Assembly (NCBI RefSeq): GCF_029893965.1
Contig: NZ_JARXXP010000022.1
Coordinates: forward strand, 1-64,000
Length of the DNA: 64,000 nucleotides
Direction: 5' to 3'
DNA from: Paenibacillus sp. PastM-3
Lineage (GTDB): Bacteria; Bacillota; Bacilli; Paenibacillales; Paenibacillaceae
Shown piece after piece: positions 53,826-63,179 of this stretch. Under the pieces are notes generated by a model. That model searched no databases. It saw only the letters and a program-made list of their open reading frames with translations, and was not told the DNA's origin. Position 1 is the stretch's first letter. Each line of letters begins with the position of its first letter. Made by a program: the position numbers and the translations under genes.

Positions 53826-56800
53826 ATGTATTCAAAGAGATTGCGCATGACTGTGTCGCTGATATTAGTATTTGTGTTGTCCTGCATGAATGTGCTGGGA
53901 GCATCCGCTGCTTCTTTAAAAGCCGGTTTAGCTTCCAATGAACAGGCTCAGGACGGCACTCAATTCATTACAGTGAACAGTGTAGTAGATGTTACCTATT
54001 ACGATCTTAAAGTTCTGCAGGATGTCCGGTTCATTCTTAGTAAGGATGGGACTGAAATCGCACGTGCTGTGAAGCCTAAGCAAGAGGCCAAGCTCACTGT
54101 GATGGACGCTGTATATACTTCCCTGGAATATAACCGTATTCCGTTTGCAGGCCTGGAAGCCGGCGGGGAATATACACTCCGGGCAGAATATGAAGGGGCA
54201 GGGGGCACGATTGTCACTCCGTCTGAGACTGTAAGGGTTCCATCATCGACCGGAATTGACATTACCATTGAACGGATGGCTAAGGATTCCGACACTTATG
54301 TAAATGCCGGCAATGCGGAAGTCCGCAGCGACGATAAGAGCATTAGAATTACAGTACTAAGCAACGGGGTTCCTGCAGCCGGGGAATCTATCGCCATTTG
54401 GAATTCTTATTCCTCTACTTATTATACGGCAGATGACAAGGGCCAAATTCTGCTGCAGAATAACGCCGGTGGTCTGGCTTTCCGCTCCGCAGTGTCCTTT
54501 ATCCTGCTAAGACAAGGCAGCGAGCAATATGATGCTAAACCGTTCTATGTGACGGATCTGGAACAGCCGGGGACTTATACCGCTGCTATCCGTTATCTTG
54601 ATGCAGACGGCAAGCTGCTGTCTAAGCACAGTGAAAGCTCCATGGTGCCGAACGGCTACGTTGAGCGCTTCAGTGTACCGGGAATAGATGTCCTTGTACT
54701 GAGAACCGGCGAGGTTTCAGGAAGTGCGTTAACCCGCTTCACGACCAGCAATGAGACCTATCTGTTTCAGATCGGGCAGACCACCTTGTATTCATCCGTC
54801 AGCGGGGTACATAAGGAAATTATTGAAGATGGCCGCAGTTACAGCCGGCTTAGTTTCAATTACACATGGGACAATAAGCCGGTAAAGCTGGAGTCCATTA
54901 GTTTGATAGACAACAACCAGTACAAACAGATTAATACCGGATACAATGCAATAAGCCTTACAACCCTTACAACCCCTGTGCTTCATGTAAAAAAAGATAG
55001 GGAATATGAATTTACCGCAATAGGTACGGTTCAGGGAGTGGACGGCAAAGTGGTGCTGCGCAAAAAAATTCAACCGACTGAAGTGGCAGAAGAGGTTACA
55101 TATGCTGCCCATCCGGCTGATTTCAGCGCACTTACTCTTCAAGTTCCGGTCATCTATACCGGAGCTGGACAGGTACATCTGTCCTATCTTAACAGCAAGT
55201 ATAATTACAGCCAGATCAGCACTGCAATTCCTGCCGGTAACGGCAAGCTGTATGTCCAAAAAAATGAAGAGATTCACCGCCTGACAGCAAGTCCGGTTAC
55301 TGAGTCCAGTCAATACAGCTATAACGCGGACCGGATTCTGCTGAAAGCCTTCTTCACTCCTTCCGAGAGCGTGTATTCTCTGAAGGCCGGCAGCAGCTAT
55401 ACGGCGCAGATTGATACGATTGTTACTGATCCTAACTACAATGGGGAGCCCGAAGCACGAAATGAGCTTGTACTGGGTGAAAATGTAATTAACCGTGTAG
55501 TAATGAAGGATGAATACGGTAATCTCCTTGATCTGCGTAGTTACAGGCTGGTCGTTGTAGACGGCAAGGGGGTTACCATTGCGGATGACTCGCTCAACTG
55601 GACAACCATGGAGCAGGACGGCAATCTTGAGCGGATCAACCAGCGTGACTGGAAGCCGGCAGCAGCAGGTGACTATAAAGTTCAGCTGTATTCGTCAGAC
55701 TACATCAATGGACAACTTGTAAAAGGGCCTTTGCTTGCAGAAACGCAGCTCAAGGTTCTGCCCAAGAATGAACTGGATGTTGAAATCAGAGACAAGGACG
55801 GCAAGCTGGTTGATCTGGTGGACAAGCCGTACTTGACCGTTGACCAGGCTAATCAGATTACAATTACTGTACGGCAGCATGTGACCGGCGGACAGGGAGC
55901 GCTGCAATCCGGCGTTAAGGTATACCGCTATGGCCAGCTTCTGGGAGAGACAGATGCACAGGGGCAGTTCACTATCCCTGAGGATCAAGGCGTTTATCTC
56001 GGTGAGCTTCTGTTCAAGAAGCCCGCTTTCATGTTCAAGAAGGTGAACGTGGCGGTCATTAATCCCGAGAATCAGGCGGTAGTAAGAGTACGGGGCCTGG
56101 ACAAGGCTGAAGGCAACAGCTATGCCGGCGGTGTACCGCTGGATTATGCAAGTATTCAGGCCGTGGTCAAGAATCCGAACGGCTCCCATATCAACCAATC
56201 AACCTTCATTGATACTTCCGGAACGCAGGCCCTTCTGATTGTGGATTCCCCTTCTGTGGTAGACATTGACTTCATACGCTACAACCGGAGCTACACAGGG
56301 ATTGAATCTAAATATGGGTACTATATGTACGGTTCGGTCCGCACGGAGCCGGGCAAAGAGTATTCACTTGTGCTGGATGCCAGACAAGAACAGCAGGAAG
56401 TCAGCAAAGTAATTCTGGACAGACCTGCTGAAGATCTTTCGGTTATAAGAAAAGACCTGGCTGGTGTGGAAAATGTACCTTATGTGGTTGACAGCAATGC
56501 AGTGAATGAGAATTACTTCTATGCTACGCAAGGGACGTACAGTATGCTGGCCCAGACAACGTGGGGAACCTTTATCTACCGTGATAACGTGGTGGTCGGT
56601 ACAGGGGACAATACGCTGGTGCTCGATGATTCTGCGGCTGGCTTGGCTACTGTAGTCGCACCGGAAACGGCGGCGATTTACAGAGTCGAATATACGACAC
56701 CTAATCAATCGAAGCTGAGCAGCTATGTGCATAATATCAATCAGATTCAATTGACGCCTGGTGATGTAACCATCCAAATGGATCAATCCATTGGAGCTAC

Positions 56801-59102
56801 AGAATATCAGTTTAATATTCATTTTGCACCAGGTTCATTGAAGGCCGGAACGCTTACCGAGCTTACAACGCAGACGCTGCAGGGGCTTGATATTGTGGGG
56901 CTGCAGGACGGTAAGGTGAAGATAGCGCCAGGGGCAGGCTACATGCAGATTGGACTGGTTGATACTGCAGGTAATCAGATCGGACAGATCAAGAAGCCGC
57001 AGATTCTGGTTACTAACGGAGGCTGGTCTAACGGATACAAATACCTTTCCCCGGAGGCAGCTTCCTACGAAATACAGGATGAGTCCGGTAAAACCCTGAT
57101 TTCAGATGTATCCGGAGGTTATCCTTTATACGTTTCTACGTACACTTTTGACGCTTATAATGGTTATCATGAGCTTCCTACGGGTACGTATGTAATCAAA
57201 GCTTCGGTGACAATTGACGGACAGCAGTATACCCTGAATAAGAAGGTTATGCTAGAAACAACAACAGGTACAGTTACCAATCCTGGACAGGAAACTCCGG
57301 GCACCGATAACGGAAACAACAACGGAAACAATGGCAACAACAATGGCAATAACGGCAATAACAGCGGACCCGGACCGGGTGCTGGTCCGGTTGCACCGGC
57401 CCCGACTTCAGCTCCAGCAGCTGGCAATTCCGAGAACGTACAGAAGCAGAATGACAAGCTGCAGGACTTGCTGACCAGTACCACAGGTTCGGCAGCAGAT
57501 AAAGCGGCAGCAGCACAAACGGCCATCAGCAGTATTGCGGATTCGTTCAAAGCTGCGTCAACCGCAGCAGAAGCTGAGCAGAGCAGCAAGAGTCTCTCGC
57601 AGGCGATGAATACAGCATCAGACTTGCTGGCAACCATTCAGGATCCTGCAGCCAAGCAAAAGATTGTTGACTCGATTGCAGAGCTTGTTGGAAGTGCGCC
57701 TTATCTGCTGAGCAAAATGGACAGCTCCGACAAAGCGGTTACACTGGCGAATACGCTAATTGACAATGCAGCGGCAGTACTGAACAATGCGCAGGGAGTA
57801 TCGGCAGACGAGATACAGAAGCTGAAAGCTAATGTCATCACCTCAAGCCAGTCAGCGCTTAACAAAGCGGGAGAGGTTACGATTGCCAAAGCTAATGTAA
57901 CGGTTGAAGGCAATGCGGTTTCTTCACAGCTTGATGAATCGCTGATCAGTGCACAGATCCAATCTGCGAAGCAGGCCCTGTCGGATCTCTCCAAGAATCT
58001 GACCAGTAAGCTGGGAGCAGGAAGTGCCGCTGAGCTGAAGGCAGGTATTACTGTTAAGGTGCCGGCAGTTGAAGAAGGGATTCATAAGCTGAACACCTCA
58101 CTTCCGTCGGATATCCTTACACTGATTAAAGACAATGATATTTCCGGTTTGAAAATCGAGATGGACCAGACAGCCTTCACTATTGAAGCAGATACCTTCG
58201 GTCCGCTTGCGGCAGGACAGACTATTAAACTGGCGGCAGAGGTTGTTGAAAATGCTGTCGTTACCAAACCAAGTCAGGCTGATCCGCTGGCAAGTATTCC
58301 GGTAATGGAATTCAGTGCGTTTATAGGAGCTGAGCAGGTGAAGAGCTTCAACAAACCAATTGATGTAACCTTTGATGTGTCGGCAATAGATACATCCAAA
58401 TACTCTGAAGCGAACCTGGAGAATCTGACAGTGTATTTACTAAATGAGGAGAGTCTTACATGGGAGGCTGTCGGAGGAAAATATGACCCGGTTACCCGGA
58501 CAGTGACAGCACCAAGAGGACACTTCAGTAAGTATACGGTAATGCTGGCTAAGGCTGCATTCACAGATGTAGCGGCAAGCCACTGGGCTGTGCAGGAAAT
58601 TAACTATCTGCTTAATAAGGGAATCCTGGATCAGACTGCACAGTTCCGTCCGGCAAGCGCAATTACGCGCCAGGAATTTGCAGCCATGATTGCCCGGGCT
58701 TATGGTCTTAGCGGTGAAGGTCTGACGTTGCCGTTCAAGGATGTTGCCTCAGCTAATCCTTATTATCATGATATTGCTGCTGCTTATGCTGCAGGCATTA
58801 TTACCGGCAAATCAGCCAGTGTCTTTGAACCTCAGGCAACCATTACCCGTGAGGAGATTGCAACGATGCTTGCCCGGGCGCTTACCGGCTTTAACGGCCA
58901 GCAAGCCGTATCCCAGCCTGCATCTGTAAATGCCGTCTTTACAGATGCAGCCAAGATATCCAAATGGGCAGCGGCAAGCGTAGCTTTGACCAAGAATATC
59001 CGGCTGATTGAAGGCTTCGAGGATCAGAGCTTCCGTCCGGCGCAGACAGCGAGCAAAGCGGAGGCGGCTGTGTTAATCTACCGTCTGTATCAATTGAAAT
59101 AG
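53826..59102 (+). CDS. Giant SLH-domain surface protein, 1758 residues
   Basis: A signal peptide (about 1-29) is followed by roughly 1130 residues of beta-rich, probably Ig-like or carboxypeptidase-regulatory-like modules, with recurring DxDGKLL/DADGKLLSKH and DAQGQFTIPEDQG patterns. Next come an Asn/Gly-rich linker (about 1158-1180) with a Pro/Ala stretch, a helical Ala/Ser-rich region (about 1195-1400), a beta region and three SLH domains (from about 1576; FTDVAASHWAVQEINYLL, FKDVASANPYYHDIAAAY, FTDAAKISKWAAASVAL). It should be attached to wall polysaccharide through the SLH domains. GTAGGAG precedes the ATG. The role may be adhesion or S-layer; no enzyme domain is recognised. Confidence 0.88.
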   Translation: MYSKRLRMTVSLILVFVLSCMNVLGASAASLKAGLASNEQAQDGTQFITVNSVVDVTYYDLKVLQDVRFILSKDGTEIARAVKPKQEAKLTVMDAVYTSLEYNRIPFAGLEAGGEYTLRAEYEGAGGTIVTPSETVRVPSSTGIDITIERMAKDSDTYVNAGNAEVRSDDKSIRITVLSNGVPAAGESIAIWNSYSSTYYTADDKGQILLQNNAGGLAFRSAVSFILLRQGSEQYDAKPFYVTDLEQPGTYTAAIRYLDADGKLLSKHSESSMVPNGYVERFSVPGIDVLVLRTGEVSGSALTRFTTSNETYLFQIGQTTLYSSVSGVHKEIIEDGRSYSRLSFNYTWDNKPVKLESISLIDNNQYKQINTGYNAISLTTLTTPVLHVKKDREYEFTAIGTVQGVDGKVVLRKKIQPTEVAEEVTYAAHPADFSALTLQVPVIYTGAGQVHLSYLNSKYNYSQISTAIPAGNGKLYVQKNEEIHRLTASPVTESSQYSYNADRILLKAFFTPSESVYSLKAGSSYTAQIDTIVTDPNYNGEPEARNELVLGENVINRVVMKDEYGNLLDLRSYRLVVVDGKGVTIADDSLNWTTMEQDGNLERINQRDWKPAAAGDYKVQLYSSDYINGQLVKGPLLAETQLKVLPKNELDVEIRDKDGKLVDLVDKPYLTVDQANQITITVRQHVTGGQGALQSGVKVYRYGQLLGETDAQGQFTIPEDQGVYLGELLFKKPAFMFKKVNVAVINPENQAVVRVRGLDKAEGNSYAGGVPLDYASIQAVVKNPNGSHINQSTFIDTSGTQALLIVDSPSVVDIDFIRYNRSYTGIESKYGYYMYGSVRTEPGKEYSLVLDARQEQQEVSKVILDRPAEDLSVIRKDLAGVENVPYVVDSNAVNENYFYATQGTYSMLAQTTWGTFIYRDNVVVGTGDNTLVLDDSAAGLATVVAPETAAIYRVEYTTPNQSKLSSYVHNINQIQLTPGDVTIQMDQSIGATEYQFNIHFAPGSLKAGTLTELTTQTLQGLDIVGLQDGKVKIAPGAGYMQIGLVDTAGNQIGQIKKPQILVTNGGWSNGYKYLSPEAASYEIQDESGKTLISDVSGGYPLYVSTYTFDAYNGYHELPTGTYVIKASVTIDGQQYTLNKKVMLETTTGTVTNPGQETPGTDNGNNNGNNGNNNGNNGNNSGPGPGAGPVAPAPTSAPAAGNSENVQKQNDKLQDLLTSTTGSAADKAAAAQTAISSIADSFKAASTAAEAEQSSKSLSQAMNTASDLLATIQDPAAKQKIVDSIAELVGSAPYLLSKMDSSDKAVTLANTLIDNAAAVLNNAQGVSADEIQKLKANVITSSQSALNKAGEVTIAKANVTVEGNAVSSQLDESLISAQIQSAKQALSDLSKNLTSKLGAGSAAELKAGITVKVPAVEEGIHKLNTSLPSDILTLIKDNDISGLKIEMDQTAFTIEADTFGPLAAGQTIKLAAEVVENAVVTKPSQADPLASIPVMEFSAFIGAEQVKSFNKPIDVTFDVSAIDTSKYSEANLENLTVYLLNEESLTWEAVGGKYDPVTRTVTAPRGHFSKYTVMLAKAAFTDVAASHWAVQEINYLLNKGILDQTAQFRPASAITRQEFAAMIARAYGLSGEGLTLPFKDVASANPYYHDIAAAYAAGIITGKSASVFEPQATITREEIATMLARALTGFNGQQAVSQPASVNAVFTDAAKISKWAAASVALTKNIRLIEGFEDQSFRPAQTASKAEAAVLIYRLYQLK

Positions 59103-59121
59103 CAGGATACAATAAAACTGG

Positions 59122-59167
59122 CAGGGCAGCAGTAATCCTACTCGGGATCATTGCTGTCCTGTTTTTT
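59122..59167 (+). terminator. Rho-independent terminator of the giant SLH gene
   Basis: CAGGGCAGCAGTAATCC pairs with GGATCATTGCTGTCCTG (three imperfect positions), followed by six T. Confidence 0.85.
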
Positions 59168-59228
59168 GTGGCTTATTATGGTAAAGTATTTCATTATTAA
59201 GTAAATGATCTTTTATAGGAGCGGAAGC

Positions 59229-59591
59229 ATGGAACAAGCTAAAAAAGCCCTGCTGAGGAACCTTGCCGTGTTCTCCTTAATCCTGAGCATCGGGTACAGT
59301 CTTATCATAACCAATAGGAGTAACTCATTATTGTCTACACCGTATGTCAGCGGCCCGGGAGATGCTGTTGTATTTGTGCTGTTTTTTCTGATCTTGTACA
59401 TGTGTCATATTGTGCTCAGTCTGTTGCATTACCTTATATTTAGGAACGGAGCATGGAAGCTTTCCGTAAAAATGATCATTTTTAACGGTACAGTAGCCGC
59501 TATGATTGTCATCTTGTACTCGTCATGGAATGAGCCTGTTGTGTTGTTACTACTCATTACTCCGCTGGTCTTCTCTCTTAGGTTATCGTAA
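59229..59591 (+). CDS. Small integral membrane protein, 120 residues
   Basis: ATG at 59229 follows AGGAGCGG. The product has about four membrane segments (near 12-27, 45-67, 80-96 and 104-118) and short basic loops. I do not recognise the family. It is the first of three small membrane-protein genes in a row, probably one transcript. Confidence 0.65.
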   Translation: MEQAKKALLRNLAVFSLILSIGYSLIITNRSNSLLSTPYVSGPGDAVVFVLFFLILYMCHIVLSLLHYLIFRNGAWKLSVKMIIFNGTVAAMIVILYSSWNEPVVLLLLITPLVFSLRLS

Positions 59592-59603
59592 ACGAAGGAA
59601 TCG

Positions 59604-59840
59604 TTGAATGGGAGTGCCGGACTTGCGAGGATTATTACGGTTCCGATTACGCTAGTTATTAATTTGCTGCTTATTGCTTTTGGACATCCGTTAAGCCTGA
59701 GACTAAAGAGGCTGTCTTACAAGGTTTTACTGAGGGCATTTATCATGATCATCACGCTGGCAGTTACGCTATACATGTATCCGCAGGAAAGCGGGCCGGC
59801 TGTTGTTGATGTACTGTGGGACAAGCTGGCTGGAAAGTGA
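59604..59840 (+). CDS. Small hydrophobic protein, 78 residues
   Basis: TTG at 59604 with AAGGA upstream, 12 bases after the preceding stop. Two hydrophobic segments (about 9-26 and 43-58) separated by a basic loop (RLKRLSYK). Unknown function. The non-ATG start and short length leave some doubt. Confidence 0.5.
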   Translation: MNGSAGLARIITVPITLVINLLLIAFGHPLSLRLKRLSYKVLLRAFIMIITLAVTLYMYPQESGPAVVDVLWDKLAGK

Positions 59841-59865
59841 GATCAGGAGAGGAGGAGAGAAGCGT

Positions 59866-60168
59866 ATGAATAAGTCATTTAAAAAAATATGGATTATCTC
59901 CATCTATATGAATATCGTTTCTATTGTCTTCTTCTTTATGCTGGTTAATCGATTCTTTATAGATGGAATGATTATGGATTTGGTGAGTACAGCTATTCTA
60001 TTGTTTTTCGGAGGTCCTTCAGCTCTCTTAATTATAGTCTCAACTACAATATTCACCGCAGGCTGGAAACCACGCAGTAAAGCGGGATATGTAGCGGCGT
60101 CCTTCATTATTGCTGCCCTCCTGGGACTTGCCGGATATCTCTTTTCATACGTAAAGTACCTCTGGTAA
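59866..60168 (+). CDS. Small integral membrane protein, 100 residues
   Basis: ATG at 59866 behind GGAGGAGAG. Three membrane segments (about 8-27, 33-62 and 76-95), with a basic FKKIW start and a WKPRSKAG loop. The family is not recognised. Last gene of the three-gene group, ended by the shared terminator. Confidence 0.7.
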   Translation: MNKSFKKIWIISIYMNIVSIVFFFMLVNRFFIDGMIMDLVSTAILLFFGGPSALLIIVSTTIFTAGWKPRSKAGYVAASFIIAALLGLAGYLFSYVKYLW

Positions 60169-60175
60169 AAGAAAA

Positions 60176-60230
60176 AGCCCGCCCCGGCACCCGTTATCAT
60201 TTAACGGATACCCTCAGGCGGGCTTTCTTC
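60176..60230. terminator. Bidirectional terminator between convergent genes
   Basis: AGCCCGCC (60176-60183) pairs with GGCGGGCT (60217-60224), with an inner CCGTTA/TAACGG hairpin. T-rich tails follow on the plus strand and, as TTTTTC, on the minus strand. It serves both the small membrane-protein group and the purine salvage operon. Confidence 0.85.
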
Positions 60231-60246
60231 TAAACCAATATACAGT

Positions 60247-60780
60247 CTAATGCCCGCCATCCGTCTCCACAATCCATACCTCCGGCAGGTTGCGGTACTG
60301 CTCGGCGTAGTCGAGGCCGTAGCCGACGACGAATTCGTCGGGGATGTCGATGCCGCTGTAGTCGATAGGGATATCGGCCAGGCGGCGGGAGGGCTTGCTG
60401 AGGATGGTGCAGATGCGGACGCTGGCGGCTTCGCGGAGGGCGAAGAGCTGCTTGAGGTGCTGCAGGGTGAGGCCGGTGTCGATCAGGTCCTCGACGAGCA
60501 GGACATGCTTGCCGCGGATGTCGGTGTCGATGTCCTGCTTGATGGTGATGACACCTGAGGTGGTAGCGCTGCTGCCATAGCTGGATACAGACATATAGTC
60601 AACGGCGACAGGGAAGGTGATCTCCCGCATCAGATCGGACATGAATACGGCGGCCCCCTTCAGGATGCCGATGAGGACAAGCTCTTTGCCTTCATAATCG
60701 CGTGAGATGACGGCGCCCAGCTCCCGTACCTTGCTCTCAAGCTCTGCCTTGCTTACCAGTACCTTGCGTAATTCGTTCAT
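60247..60780 (-). CDS. hpt: Hypoxanthine phosphoribosyltransferase
   Basis: A 177-residue type I phosphoribosyltransferase: GILKGAAVFMSDL, VDYMSVSSYG, the PRPP loop VLLVEDLIDTGLTL, and DIPDEFVVGYGLDYAEQYRNLP near the C-terminus are those of HPRT. It makes IMP (and usually GMP) from the free base and PRPP. The ATG at 60780 has AAGGAG 9 bases upstream. It is the third gene of an operon with an IMPDH-like enzyme and another phosphoribosyltransferase. Most Bacillota have hpt beside tilS/ftsH, so this may be a second copy. Confidence 0.95.
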   Translation of the reverse strand: MNELRKVLVSKAELESKVRELGAVISRDYEGKELVLIGILKGAAVFMSDLMREITFPVAVDYMSVSSYGSSATTSGVITIKQDIDTDIRGKHVLLVEDLIDTGLTLQHLKQLFALREAASVRICTILSKPSRRLADIPIDYSGIDIPDEFVVGYGLDYAEQYRNLPEVWIVETDGGH

Positions 60781-60812
60781 AACCACTGCTCCTTGTGCAT
60801 CGATATTATCTG

Positions 60813-62324
60813 TCAGGATGTACGGTCCTTCTCCTTTAGCATAACATCATGTGCCCCGCCTTCGTAAATCGTTGTGGCGGAGACAAGGGTGATTTTGGCA
60901 TGCTGCTGCAGCTCAGGGATGGTCAGGGCGCCGCAGTTGCACATGGTTGATTTGATTTTGCTGATGCTGAGATCCAGGTTATCCTTAAGCCGGCCGGCAT
61001 AGGGGATGAAGGAATCAACCCCCTCTTCGAACTCCAGCTTGCTCTCCTTGCCTGGATTGCCGAAGTCGTAGCGCTGCCAGTTGCGGGCCCGGCTGGAGCC
61101 TTCGCCCCAGTATTCCTTGACGAAGTTCCCGCCTACGAGCAGCTTGCGGCCCGGGCTCTCGTCAAAACGGGCAAAGTAACGGCCGAGCATAACGAAGTCT
61201 GCGCCCATCGCCAGGGCAAGCACGATATGGTAGTCATGAACGATCCCGCCGTCAGAGCAGATGGGTACATAAATTCCGGTCTGCTCGTAATATTCCTGGC
61301 GGGCTGCAGCCACTTCGATGACAGCGGAAGCCTGGCCGCGGCCGATACCCTTCTGCTCCCGGGTGATGCAGATGGAGCCGCCGCCGATCCCGACCTTGAT
61401 GAAATCCGCCCCCGCCTCCACCAGATACAGAAAACCTTCCTTATCTACAACATTACCAGCCCCAACCTTTACAGCTTCCCCGAACGTTTCCTTGATATAC
61501 CGGATCGTCTCCGCCTGCCATTCGGAATAGCCGTCAGAGGAATCGATGCAGAGCACATCTGCTCCTGCTTCCACCAGTGCGGGAACCCGCTCCTTGTAGT
61601 CACGGGAGTTAATGCCTGCACCGACGATCAGCTGCTTGTTGCTGTCATGCAGCTCCAGCGGATATTCCTGATGGCTGTCATAATCTTTGCGGAAGACCAG
61701 GTACATGAGATGGCCTTCACTGTTCACAATCGGCAGGCAGTTCAGCTTGTGATCCCAGATCATATCGTTGGCTTCGGTAAGGGTAATGCCTTCCTGGGCG
61801 TAGATCAAGGAGGAGAGCGGAGTCATAAACTCCGTAATCGGGCATTCCCGCGGCAGCCGGTTCTCGCGGTAGTCCCGGCTGGTGACGATGCCCATCAGCT
61901 TGCCGGTCGGCTCCCCGTTATCGGTAATGGCGATGGTGGAGTGGCCGGTGCGGGCTTTGAGAGACAGCACATCCTGCAGGGTGTCCTCCGGACGGAGGTT
62001 GGCGTCGCTTACGACGAAGCCGGCTTTGAATTTTTTGACCCGGCGGACCATCTCGACCTGCTGCTCGATGGACTGGGAGCCGTAGATGAAGGAGATGCCG
62101 CCGCTTTTGGCCAGGGCAATCGCCATATTGTGATCGGAGACCGCCTGCATAACGGCAGAGGTAACCGGAAGGTTCATGGTCAGCGCCGGAGTCTCACCGC
62201 GCTTGAATTTGGTTACGGGGGTGCGGAGATCCACATTGCCCGGGATGCATGCTTTGGTCGTCAGATTCGGAACGAGCAGAAATTCGCTGAACGTTCTGGA
62301 CGGCTGCTCATAATAGTAAGCCAT
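60813..62324 (-). CDS. Atypical IMP dehydrogenase / GMP reductase family enzyme
   Basis: A 503-residue barrel enzyme with an inserted pair of CBS domains (about 105-225). The catalytic loop reads [20 protein letters not shown], with the cysteine near residue 320. This differs from the standard GIGPGSICTTR of bacterial GuaB. An RY pair in NWQRYD and the [10 protein letters not shown] segment suggest the IMPDH flap, favouring IMP to XMP oxidation, but a GMP reductase with CBS domains (as in trypanosomatids) cannot be excluded. AAGGAG lies 8 bases before the ATG at 62324. It lies 30 bases after the upstream gene, so it is in the same operon. Confidence 0.82.
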   Translation of the reverse strand: MAYYYEQPSRTFSEFLLVPNLTTKACIPGNVDLRTPVTKFKRGETPALTMNLPVTSAVMQAVSDHNMAIALAKSGGISFIYGSQSIEQQVEMVRRVKKFKAGFVVSDANLRPEDTLQDVLSLKARTGHSTIAITDNGEPTGKLMGIVTSRDYRENRLPRECPITEFMTPLSSLIYAQEGITLTEANDMIWDHKLNCLPIVNSEGHLMYLVFRKDYDSHQEYPLELHDSNKQLIVGAGINSRDYKERVPALVEAGADVLCIDSSDGYSEWQAETIRYIKETFGEAVKVGAGNVVDKEGFLYLVEAGADFIKVGIGGGSICITREQKGIGRGQASAVIEVAAARQEYYEQTGIYVPICSDGGIVHDYHIVLALAMGADFVMLGRYFARFDESPGRKLLVGGNFVKEYWGEGSSRARNWQRYDFGNPGKESKLEFEEGVDSFIPYAGRLKDNLDLSISKIKSTMCNCGALTIPELQQHAKITLVSATTIYEGGAHDVMLKEKDRTS

Positions 62325-62354
62325 TGTCTTCACTCCTTGAATGTATGGTTAGCG

Positions 62355-62915
62355 TTATACCGCTGACAGCACCCGCACTGGAATTCCGTAGTCTGCTTCC
62401 AGCTGTCTGTAATGCTCGCCTTTGGCCAGAATGCCCTGTACCCCGACAAGCTCGATGCCCATGATCTTCATTTGATCAGCGATACAGCGGATCGTTGCGC
62501 CCGAGCTGATGACATCATCGAGAATAAGCACCCGGTCCCCGGCCGTGAAGCCGTCAAAATAAATGTAATTCTCGTTATACGCTGTCTCGCGCTTGATGCA
62601 TACCTCATAATTGTCGTACAGCTCGGTGCTGAGCCGCAGAATGTTCATCGGTTTGTTCAGCTTATAGGCCGCGAGCATCCCCCAGGTGTGACCGCCCGGC
62701 TCAGGCGATACGATATAATCAAAGGCCGGGAACTGTTCAGTAATGCTGCTGGCCAGATTAGCGGTAATTTCACTGATCAGCTCCGGATGAATATAGGTGC
62801 CCCGCTCACCAAAAGGGTACAGCTTGAAATCATAGGCGGTATCCTTGTTTTTGTAGATTCTCACGTTCTTGGCGCTGCTGATGGATTCACTGAGCCGTGC
62901 ATACGATGCGCTCAT
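62355..62915 (-). CDS. Purine-type phosphoribosyltransferase
   Basis: A 186-residue type I PRTase with the PRPP loop VLILDDVISSGAT (about 129-141) and an APRT/XPRT/OPRT-like fold (YIVSPEPGGHTWGMLAAYKL). The base specificity is not clear; adenine, xanthine or another base is possible, given its place with hpt and an IMPDH-like gene and its purine-family riboswitch. GGGAGTG precedes the ATG. It is the first gene of the operon, read directly after the riboswitch. Confidence 0.82.
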   Translation of the reverse strand: MSASYARLSESISSAKNVRIYKNKDTAYDFKLYPFGERGTYIHPELISEITANLASSITEQFPAFDYIVSPEPGGHTWGMLAAYKLNKPMNILRLSTELYDNYEVCIKRETAYNENYIYFDGFTAGDRVLILDDVISSGATIRCIADQMKIMGIELVGVQGILAKGEHYRQLEADYGIPVRVLSAV

Positions 62916-62944
62916 GGCCTTTCACTCCCTTTGTCTGAATATGC

Positions 62945-63126
62945 AAAAAACCCCGGAATACAAGAGACGCCTGCAGAGCAAATGTCGCTAAAAGCGGGCG
63001 GTCACAGTAACTTCTGCGGCAGCACGGATTCAAGCTTCTTCGTTCTTGAGGAGTCTCTTGTAGCCTGGGGCAATTTACGGTTGCCTGTAGAAACGCTCAA
63101 ACCAGATTAATGAGCTTATACAAGAG
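62945..63126 (-). ncRNA. Purine-family riboswitch with variant core and ON-type terminator
   Basis: On the minus strand, P1 is CTCTTGTA (63119-63126) with TACAAGAG (63055-63062). J1/2 is TAA, P2 GCTCATT/TTTGAGC with loop AATCTGG, J2/3 GTTTCTAC, P3 GGCAA/TTGCC with loop CCGTAAA, then J3/1 CCAGGCTAC. Loops L2 and L3 and J2/3 match the guanine/adenine riboswitch family. J3/1 is longer than usual, and GGC stands where GAC is conserved. The 3' strand of P1 can instead pair perfectly with GTCTCTTGTA (62959-62968), followed by GGGG and six T (62945-62950). The two structures exclude each other, so ligand should allow read-through. Confidence 0.8.
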
Positions 63127-63179
63127 TTATGATGTTGTAATTTTCATGTCAGATATTATAACTTTGATTATTTTTATAT

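Noticed and set aside
61227-62366. Plus-strand frame of 379 codons opposite the IMPDH-like gene
   Set aside because: Antisense shadow; the minus-strand protein has clear catalytic motifs.
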